NCBI GenBank assembly: GCA_031274045.1
Contig: JAISQS010000428.1
Span: 1 to 12,710, forward strand
Direction: 5' to 3'
Source: Planctomycetaceae bacterium
GTDB taxonomy: Bacteria > Planctomycetota > Planctomycetia > Pirellulales > Thermoguttaceae
DNA length: 12,710 bases
How positions within the stretch are numbered: position 1 is the first letter of the stretch; each line of letters begins with the position of its first letter. This document shows, in pieces, positions 8,305-12,710 of this stretch. The position numbers and the translations under genes are program-made. The notes under the pieces were generated by a model. That model searched no databases. It was not told the origin of the DNA and worked only from the letters and a program-made list of their open reading frames with translations.

Positions 8305-8368
8305 TTGGAAATTGGAATTGGAAGTTGGAAGCGGTTGGAAGCGGGAAGTTGGAATCGGGAAGTTTGGA
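8305..8368. repeat. TTGGAA-based short repeat upstream of yidC
   Basis: Six copies of TTGGAA start at 8305, 8312, 8318, 8325, 8335 and 8349, spaced by 0-8 bases, and a partial copy lies at 8364-8368. It starts 17 bp before the yidC start codon, so it would be in the yidC leader RNA, where the minus strand reads as TTCCAA units. It looks like a degenerate heptamer microsatellite with no open coding meaning. Confidence 0.75.
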
Positions 8369-8410
8369 TGAGTGTGGTTTTCCGGTGTGGAGTGCTGTTG
8401 ACGTTTTAAT

Positions 8411-8444
8411 TTCGGGTTGACAAATTCGGGTTGACAAATATAAA
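8411..8444 (+). promoter_or_regulatory. Predicted plus-strand sigma70-type promoter on a 14-bp tandem repeat
   Basis: The unit TTCGGGTTGACAAA occurs twice in tandem (8411-8424 and 8425-8438). The first copy supplies a perfect -35 TTGACA (8417-8422), and after 16 bases comes TATAAA (8439-8444), a five-of-six match to the -10 box. It points away from yidC, into a stretch with no credible gene, so transcription would start near 8452. It could drive an unrecognised small RNA or the divergent repeat element. Promoter strength is inferred only from consensus match. Confidence 0.5.
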
Positions 8445-8813
8445 ATCGACTACCGATCAAGTGGCGGTTGTAATGTTGTTTCAATCCGTGTGTATCGTGC
8501 GAGGTGTGACTTATGAGTTGTGAGTCGGGTCATGTGGGCGAGGTCGTACACAGCTTACAATAACATTATGCAAATAAACGTAAATCTGTTATAGATATTT
8601 TCTAAACAAATTTATTGATTGTCGAATGTGCCGTAAATATCAGACTTTGGACAATCTCCAGAAAGTACAGTTTCAATAAACAATAAGCAGCAAGAAACAT
8701 CATCAAACGTGAGGCGGTTATTGTACACTCTTTATAGAATCATTCAAGGACACCTGCCCCATCGCCGCACACACACAAGACAGATAAGCACCCAACGACC
8801 CAATAATAGTCAC
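8445..8813. other. Intergenic stretch without a recognisable gene
   Basis: I see no credible protein-coding gene, tRNA or known RNA motif here. The left part (8450-8560) is GT-rich on the plus strand and the right part is AT-rich to 8740. If the predicted promoter at 8411-8444 is active, its transcript would cover this stretch. A near-repeat, ACTTATGAGTTGTGAGT, lies around 8510-8526. Confidence 0.4.
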
Positions 8814-8929
8814 GTCGGCAACGCCGACAATTACCGCGAAGCGGCGCGGACTGGAACGCAGGTGTCTCGCCTTGTTGTACGCCGCGAAGCGGCGCGGACT
8901 GGAACGCGAGCGTCCTGCCCTCGTTATAC
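8814..8929. repeat. 48-bp tandem duplication and GTCGGC hairpin
   Basis: A small hairpin GTCGGC-AAC-GCCGAC (8814-8828) precedes two tandem units of about 48 bp (8834-8881 and 8882-8929). The first 26 bases of the two units are identical (CCGCGAAGCGGCGCGGACTG and so on) and the rest differ by scattered substitutions and one indel. Each unit ends in GTTGTAC or GTTATAC, which is the terminal sequence of the element that follows. In mirror image, the hairpin plus CCGCGAAGCGG also forms the right end of the copy near 12153-12185. Confidence 0.8.
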
Positions 8930-8956
8930 CACACAAGTTTTTTTTGCGTTGGTGAT

Positions 8957-9164
8957 CGTAAGGTGGGCAACCGACCGCTGGGCGGTTGCGTTTTCGGCGA
9001 GCGGAGCAAGCCGAAAACAGTGGGATCGGAACACGCATCAGCAAAACCAAAACGCCCAAAACGTAGGGCGTGTTGGTTTTGCCGATGTGTTTGGCCGATC
9101 CAGTTGTCGGCTTGCGCCGACGTTATTCACCAAGAAAGCCCGGCGGTCGGTTGCCCACCTTACG
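8957..9164. repeat. Nested long hairpin, copy A
   Basis: The outer arms CGTAAGGTGGGCAACCGACC... (8957-8982) and its complement (9139-9164) pair over 26 bases with one mismatch. Inner arms at 9031-9057 and 9066-9092 pair over about 27 bases with four differences, around the 8-nt loop AAAACGTA. Between the outer and inner stems, each side carries its own small hairpin: TTTTCGGC/GCCGAAAA near 8991-9017 on the left and GTCGGC-TTGC-GCCGAC at 9106-9121 on the right. The predicted fold is therefore a near-symmetric cross. Copy B at 11669-11867 has the same design in the opposite orientation. Confidence 0.85.
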
Positions 9165-9277
9165 TTTGCCAACCCGTCTTGGCGTTCAGTTCCAACTTGT
9201 TCAGTTCTATTACACACAGAGGCGGGCGGGACGCCCGCGTTCCAGTCCTTCGCCGCTTCGCGGCAAGGAAAAAAATT

Positions 9278-9344
9278 TTCCGCGAAGCGGAAAGAAAAAA
9301 AATTCCGCGTAGCGGAAAAGAAAAAAAAATTCCGCGTAGCGGAA
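9278..9344. repeat. Three tandem mini-hairpins separated by A-runs
   Basis: The 15-bp palindromes TTCCGCGAAGCGGAA (9278-9292) and TTCCGCGTAGCGGAA (9303-9317 and 9330-9344) are spaced by 10-12 bases of nearly pure A with one G, a period of 25-27 bp. They appear to be expanded copies of the CCGCG(A/T)AGCGG core found throughout the repeat regions of this window. Confidence 0.85.
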
Positions 9345-9638
9345 CCGGACTGGAACGCGGGCATCCCGCCCGCCTCTGTGCGTAAAAGCACCAAAAAAGT
9401 CTGAACTGAACGCCAAGACGGTTTGGCAAATGTTCTCCAACCCGTCTTGGCGTACCATCCAAACTCGTTTGGTTTCCTAAAGCACAGAGGCGGGCGGGAC
9501 ACCCGCGTTCCAGTCCCTCGCCGCTACGCGACGGACTTGTGTGGTATAACAAGGTCTAATGCCTCCCTGCCTAATGCCTCAAGCCTTCGGTAAAAACATA
9601 CATTTACGACCGCCGAAAGTATAGTTATTATGCGAAAA

Positions 9639-10673
9639 TTATCCTGCGTTTTTTGTTGCTGTTGTTGTTTTGCAAATTGTGTTGTAGATGTTATCGAATT
9701 CGGCGTGGTTGGCGAAGTTTATTACTAACTTGCCGTTTCCTTTGCTGCTCTTTTGAATCAGCTTGACCTTCACGCCGCCCAATATTTTTCTGAAGTCCTC
9801 TTCTAATTGCAAAATTTGTTCGCTCTCATTTGTGACGCGGTGCGACTTGCCGTCTTTGCCCACGATAGCCCAAGTCTGCTCGTCTGCATTCACATCCGAC
9901 TCAACCCTATCACCAGACTCCAACAACTCCCTGACAAACCTCTCCGTCTCACGCACACTCCACGACTCCAACTTTATCCTATTGCCAACCTCAATCTGCT
10001 CAAACTTCTCCAACGGCAACAACGCACGCGCATGTCCCATCGTCAACTCACCCTTGCAAACGCTGTCCTGCAACTCCGCCGCCAAATCCAATAACCTTAG
10101 CAAATTCGTAACAGTTGATCTATCCAACTCCAACCGCTTTGCCAACTCCTCATGCGTACCGCCATAGACCTCCAAATAATTCGCAAACGCAACCGCCTTC
10201 TCTATCGCATTGAGATCTTTCCTCTGCACATTCTCCGTCAACGCAATCTCAATCATCGTTCGATCATCAACATCTTCCAAACAATACGCGCTTATTTGCG
10301 ACCAACCCGCCTGCATCGCCGCACGATACCGCCGCTCACCGGCAATAATTTGAAACCGCTCCGAATCATTTGCCGAAATCCGCCTCAATACTATCGGCTG
10401 CAATAATCCATGCGTCCGCAAACTACCCGCTAAACGCTCCAACTCAACCTCATCAAACTCACGACGCGGCTGAAACGGATTCCGATCTATCAACGAAATA
10501 TCAACCTGATTCGACGAATGCGATTCAAGACGCTTCTGCAAAATCCAATCCGCATCCACATCCACATCAGACGGAATACTTGAAACAGACTCATCAAACT
10601 GATCCTGCTCAACTCCGCCCAACTTTCCAAGCAACGCCTCCAAACCCCTGCCTAAACGTTTTTCCTTAGCCAC
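9639..10673 (-). CDS. parB: Chromosome partition protein ParB (Spo0J type)
   Basis: ParB is the centromere-binding CTPase that loads at parS, spreads as a clamp and stimulates ParA during chromosome segregation. Its 344 aa fit the family. The N-terminal basic motif KRLGRGLEALL (5-15) is the usual ParA-stimulating element. The CTP-binding domain shows NPFQPRREFD (65-74), the GERRYRA box (112-118) and ENVQR (147-151). A helix-turn-helix region lies at about 174-197 (EELAKRLELDRSTVTNLLRLLDL), and a C-terminal dimerisation segment at about 298-334. The start is a GTG at 10671-10673, supported by a well-placed GGAGGT 8 bases upstream and by the conserved N-terminus. It overlaps the parA stop by 8 bp, so the two are translationally linked. 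Codons are mostly G- or T-ending. I see no classic parS site in the window. Confidence 0.96.
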   Translation of the reverse strand: MAKEKRLGRGLEALLGKLGGVEQDQFDESVSSIPSDVDVDADWILQKRLESHSSNQVDISLIDRNPFQPRREFDEVELERLAGSLRTHGLLQPIVLRRISANDSERFQIIAGERRYRAAMQAGWSQISAYCLEDVDDRTMIEIALTENVQRKDLNAIEKAVAFANYLEVYGGTHEELAKRLELDRSTVTNLLRLLDLAAELQDSVCKGELTMGHARALLPLEKFEQIEVGNRIKLESWSVRETERFVRELLESGDRVESDVNADEQTWAIVGKDGKSHRVTNESEQILQLEEDFRKILGGVKVKLIQKSSKGNGKLVINFANHAEFDNIYNTICKTTTATKNAG

Positions 10674-11412
10674 GATCTAATACCTCCATACATAATTCAA
10701 TATACGCCCTTGCTCCGCGCGATTTTGGCGCATAATCAACAATAGATAGCCCATGACTTGGGGCTTCACTTATTGCAACATCACGCGGAATTACAGTCCT
10801 AAACACAATTTCACCAAAAAATTCACGAACCTCCCTGTCAACCTCATGCGTCAACTCAAGAGATACGTCATACATCGTCAACACAATACCGCCAAACTTC
10901 AAACGAGACGGATTTTGAGCCATGATCTTCTTGATCACCGCAATCATTTGAACAAGACCTTCCATTGCAAAAAACTCGCATTGAATCGGCATAAATACCT
11001 CCGTCGCCGCCGACAACGCAATCTGAGTCAAATGACCAAGCGAAGGAGGAGAATCAATCAACACATACTCAAATTGCGAAAACTCATCAAGAAGTTGACA
11101 ACGAATCCGTTCCGCATCCAACACATCTCCACCCGACAACCGCTCAACATCACCAAAACTCCGACTACCCGGCAACAACTGCAAATTAGACTCCAATGTC
11201 GAAACTAACTTGCCCGAAAACGATACGCCAGATACCAACGGATGAGAATCAATAGGCGAAAAACCAAGCCCACTCGTCGCATTGCACTGAGGATCAAGAT
11301 CAATAAGCAACGTCCGCGACCCAGACTTCGCAATCAAATCCGCAAGCGATATTGCTGTAGTCGTCTTCCCAACTCCACCCTTCTGATTGGCAACACAAAA
11401 TACACGTACCAT
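10666..11412 (-). CDS. parA: Chromosome partition ATPase ParA (Soj type)
   Basis: ParA is the deviant Walker ATPase that binds DNA non-specifically as an ATP dimer and is released by ParB, moving the parS complex. The 248 aa show the deviant Walker A KGGVGKTT (11-18, with signature lysine K11), motif A' LLIDLDPQCNAT (35-46), Walker B YVLIDSPPSLG (116-126) and the C-terminal VIPRDVAISEAPSHG (207-221) typical of chromosomal ParA. There is no N-terminal helix-turn-helix extension, which argues against a type Ia plasmid ParA. The ATG at 11410-11412 begins directly before the conserved first strand (MVRVFCVANQKGG). It is the promoter-proximal gene of a parA-parB operon, with the predicted promoter right at its start. 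MinD and septum-site proteins are related alternatives, but the adjacent parB settles the call. Confidence 0.96.
   Translation of the reverse strand: MVRVFCVANQKGGVGKTTTAISLADLIAKSGSRTLLIDLDPQCNATSGLGFSPIDSHPLVSGVSFSGKLVSTLESNLQLLPGSRSFGDVERLSGGDVLDAERIRCQLLDEFSQFEYVLIDSPPSLGHLTQIALSAATEVFMPIQCEFFAMEGLVQMIAVIKKIMAQNPSRLKFGGIVLTMYDVSLELTHEVDREVREFFGEIVFRTVIPRDVAISEAPSHGLSIVDYAPKSRGARAYIELCMEVLDRG
10682..10687 (-). promoter_or_regulatory. Strong Shine-Dalgarno sequence of parB, inside parA
   Basis: On the minus strand GGAGGT precedes the parB GTG by 8 bases and lies within the last codons of parA. It decides the GTG start. It stands out because I see no comparable site before parA, yidC, gyrA or the restriction gene. 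Confidence 0.8.
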
Positions 11413-11418
11413 TCGCGG

Positions 11419-11447
11419 ATTGTCCTAATTTGACAAATTCATGTCAA
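11419..11447 (-). promoter_or_regulatory. Predicted parA promoter with overlapping inverted repeat
   Basis: On the minus strand a perfect -35 TTGACA (11442-11447) and a -10-like GACAAT (11419-11424) are separated by 17 bases. The -10 ends only 6 bases before the parA ATG, which would make the mRNA leaderless or nearly so. The -35 is one arm of the inverted repeat TTGACA-6 nt-TGTCAA (11430-11447), a possible operator for autoregulation. The -10 match is only moderate, so the assignment is an inference. Confidence 0.5.
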
Positions 11448-11520
11448 GATCAATTTTCCTGATTATTTCGGATTTTGTGGGGACTTCCCTTCGTGCCATT
11501 TATCAATGCACTACATCAAC

Positions 11521-11560
11521 GCCCTGAAAGGGCAAAATATCATAGCGTAAGGCAACGCCC
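11521..11560. repeat. Second repeat family: GCCCTGAAAGGGC hairpin unit
   Basis: The hairpin GCCCT-GAA-AGGGC (11521-11533) is followed by CATAGCGTAAGGCAACGCCC (11541-11560). The same phrase occurs in reverse complement, with changes, at 11903-11982. It directly precedes the long repeat copy B and is of a different make-up from the GGACTGGAACG family. Confidence 0.65.
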
Positions 11561-11568
11561 TCGTTATA

Positions 11569-11867
11569 GCCGCGAAGCGGCGAAGGACTGGAACGCGGGC
11601 ATCCCGCCCGCCTCTGTGTACAATAGAACCGAACAAGTTGGAACTGAACACCAAAACGTGTTGGCAAACGTAAGGTGGGTAACCGACCGCCATGCGGTTA
11701 CGTCGGCACAAGCCGACAACTGGATCGCCAACACGCATTGGCAAAACCAAAACGCCCTACGTTTTGGGCGTGTTAGTTTTGCCGATGCGTTTTCCGCCCC
11801 AGTTGTCGGCGAGCGATAATGATTCACTGGTGACGCAACCGCCCGGTGGTCGGTTACCCGCCTTACG
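11569..11867. repeat. Long repeat copy B, inverted relative to copy A
   Basis: This copy starts with the GCCGCGAAGCGGC palindrome (11569-11581), continues with GGACTGGAACGCGGGC and its complement, then CAATAGAACCGAACAAGTTG, and ends in a nested hairpin at 11669-11867. In that hairpin the outer arms 11669-11691 and 11845-11867 pair with two mismatches, the inner arms are 11731-11757 and 11766-11792, and a side hairpin GTCGGC-ACAA-GCCGAC lies at 11702-11717. By eye most of it matches the reverse complement of 8957-9264. The two copies thus form an inverted pair around parAB. Confidence 0.82.
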
Positions 11868-11902
11868 TTGACGATGCTTGTTCCGATCCTATTTTGGCTT
11901 TT

Positions 11903-11982
11903 GCCCTTTCAGGGCGAGGGTTATCGGGGGCGATTTTTCACAGGGCGTTGCCCTGTGCTATGAGCTTTTGCCCCGTTGGGGC
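11903..11982. repeat. Second repeat family: three GC hairpins
   Basis: Three short hairpins occur in a row: GCCCT-TTC-AGGGC (11903-11915), CAGGGC-GTT-GCCCTG (11941-11955) and GCCCC-GTT-GGGGC (11970-11982). The order and the spacer CTATGAGCTTTT match the reverse complement of the unit at 11521-11560. The last hairpin runs straight into the right half of repeat copy C, replacing its expected left half. Confidence 0.65.
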
Positions 11983-12185
11983 GTGTTGGTTTTGCCGATG
12001 TGTTCTGGCGCCCCCGTTGTCGGCTTGCGCCGACGTAACCGCCCGGCGGTCGGTTACCCACCTTAAGTTTGCCGACACGTCTTGGCGTTCAGTTCAAACT
12101 TTTTTGGTTCTATTACACACAGCGGCGGGCGGGACGCCCGCGTTCCAGTCCGCGCCGCTTCGCGGCGATTGTCGGCTGCGCCGAC
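11976..12185. repeat. Half copy C of the long repeat
   Basis: From about 11976 the sequence follows the right half of copy A in the same orientation: GGCGTGTTGGTTTTGCCGAT, the side hairpin GTCGGC-TTGC-GCCGAC (12019-12034), CCCGGCGGTCGGTTACCCAC and so on. Next come the GCGGGCGGGACGCCCGCG hairpin module, GCCGCTTCGCGGCG, and a final hairpin GTCGGC-TGC-GCCGAC (12171-12185). The left half is missing, so the long nested hairpin cannot form from this copy alone. Right after it comes CGAC plus a G run and GTTGTT, resembling the sequence left of the element at 5547. Confidence 0.75.
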
Positions 12186-12671
12186 GGGGGGTTGTTTGGT
12201 TTTTTGAGATCGCGTTTCTTGTAGGTCTTTTTTCTTTTTTTTAAATGTGTAGAATACGTCGCCTGTTGAATTGTTGTCAATTCAACTTGGGTTTTCGTTT
12301 GCAAAGAAACGAAAGCCGCCGATCACATCGGCTCCAACTTTTCGCGTTCCTTTTGAGAAAAAACCGACAACATTGAACCGGATAGAAACCAAATTGAACC
12401 GGATAAAAACAAAGTACATTCATTCGTGAAATTCATGAAATTGTCCACGAATGAATTTTCCAACTAACTACATTGAGACTTCGTTAATGTCCACAGCTCT
12501 TGTCTATTGGCTTACCTGCGGCGGTGCGGTATTTAACCGGAGTTGGTATTTAACCGGAATTGACAACATGTAGGTTTTAATGCCAACGAAATCCATAAAA
12601 CAAACCACACAATACGCCGCGCGTATTCAAACAAATTCAAATTCAAACAACTATTCAAAAAACATATCACA
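12186..12671. other. Intergenic region with three hairpins and direct repeats
   Basis: I see no gene in this stretch. Three hairpins follow each other at 12265-12286 (GTTGAATTG-TTGT-CAATTCAAC), 12293-12314 (TTTCGTTT/AAACGAAA) and 12318-12332 (GCCGAT-CAC-ATCGGC). Then come two copies of ATTGAACCGGATA about 22 bp apart (12372 onward), an 11-bp perfect inverted repeat ATTCATTCGTG/CACGAATGAAT (12418-12428 and 12446-12456), and two copies of GGTATTTAACCGGA (12528-12541 and 12545-12558). The last 100 bp are A- and C-rich and lead into a probable start codon at 12672. The structured part could be the leader or promoter region of that gene. Confidence 0.5.
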
Positions 12672-12710
12672 ATGCACCTAACAAACGAACAAAAAGCTAT
12701 CGGCAAAGAA
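12672..12710 (+). CDS. Start of an unidentified gene cut by the window edge
   Basis: An ATG at 12672 opens 13 codons, MHLTNEQKAIGKE, to the end of the window with no stop. The segment reads like a real protein N-terminus and sits after a long non-coding stretch, but it is too short to identify. No clear Shine-Dalgarno sequence precedes it. Confidence 0.45.
   Translation, partial: MHLTNEQKAIGKE

Larger units (their letters stand above)
8923..9550. mobile_element. Candidate non-autonomous element with 15-bp perfect terminal inverted repeats
   Basis: A 628-bp segment that starts with GTTATACCACACAAG (8923-8937) and ends with its exact reverse complement (9536-9550). Inside are a 208-bp nested hairpin (8957-9164), a palindromic GGACTGGAACGCGGGC module in both orientations (about 9229-9250 and 9347-9375, repeated at 9488-9516), three mini-hairpins (9278-9344) and a stem at 9411-9453 (CGCCAAGACGGTTTGG paired with CCAACCCGTCTTGGCG). 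There is no transposase and no credible gene. I see no target-site duplication at its ends, so insertion by transposition is not shown. It sits 89 bp beyond the parB stop. It may be a MITE-like element or a mosaic of independent palindromic repeats. Confidence 0.55.

Noticed and set aside
8834..8929. Possible CRISPR array from tandem 48-bp units
   Set aside because: Only two units, no unique spacers between identical repeats, and no cas genes in the window.
8709..9404. 231-aa plus-strand open frame over the repeat element
   Set aside because: It runs through palindromic modules that are open in other frames too, has no ribosome binding site, no recognisable domain and only repeat-derived peptides.
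8289..9638. Chromosome origin next to parAB
   Set aside because: I found no cluster of DnaA boxes of the TTATCCACA type and no dnaA or dnaN; palindromes here belong to a repeat family.
9058..11765. Apparent inversion of the hairpin loop between copies A (AAAACGTA) and B (TACGTTTT)
   Set aside because: The whole of copy B is in the opposite orientation to copy A, as shown by the asymmetric parts, so no local loop flipping is needed.
11475..12244. Open frames of 79-132 aa upstream of parA
   Set aside because: All coincide with repeat copies B and C and encode the same repeat-derived peptides.

Overview
The window looks like chromosomal DNA from a member of the Planctomycetota, perhaps a host-associated or low-GC lineage. 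The evidence is the protein sequences. GyrA has the planctomycete-style breakage-reunion core (NYHPHGDVVIYPTLVRMAQ, GLPPAAMRYTEAR). YidC is very long (865 aa), with a PDZ-like segment in its periplasmic part. ParA and ParB are of the chromosomal Soj/Spo0J type. Base composition is moderate in the core genes, clearly AT-rich in the first 2.3 kb, and GC-rich in the intergenic repeats. The lineage call is inference from sequence memory, not from a search.

Layout. (1) 97-2116, plus strand: a compact two-gene type II restriction-modification system, a HindVP/HgiDI-like endonuclease followed after one base by a cytosine-5 methyltransferase. It is AT-rich and probably horizontally acquired. (2) 2117-2354: AT-rich gap between convergent genes. 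(3) 2355-5321, minus: gyrA, with a roughly 119-residue acidic low-complexity insert near the end of its C-terminal domain. (4) 5322-5690: gyrA leader with several short palindromes, then a 107-bp palindromic repeat element. (5) 5691-8288, minus: yidC. (6) 8289-9638: 1.35 kb without a credible gene. It holds a TTGGAA repeat, a strong orphan plus-strand promoter, a 48-bp tandem duplication and a 628-bp element with 15-bp perfect terminal inverted repeats built from nested hairpins. (7) 9639-11412, minus: parB and parA, overlapping by 8 bp. (8) 11413-12671: the parA promoter, then a second mosaic of the same repeat families (one long copy inverted relative to the first, plus one half copy), then an AT-rich structured stretch. 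(9) 12672-12710: the first 13 codons of a gene running off the right edge.

How it fits together. On the minus strand the transcription order is parA-parB, then yidC, then gyrA. These are housekeeping functions: chromosome partition, membrane protein insertion and DNA supercoiling. The repeat families sit only between genes. They flank parAB on both sides and also occupy the yidC-gyrA gap. They are open in several frames and create many spurious ORFs, the longest 231 aa, which I do not annotate.

I did not find a clear new protein-based system. The most unusual material is the nested palindromic repeat element (8923-9550 and 11569-12185), the acidic insert in GyrA, and an alternation of synonymous-codon style in blocks within gyrA and yidC.
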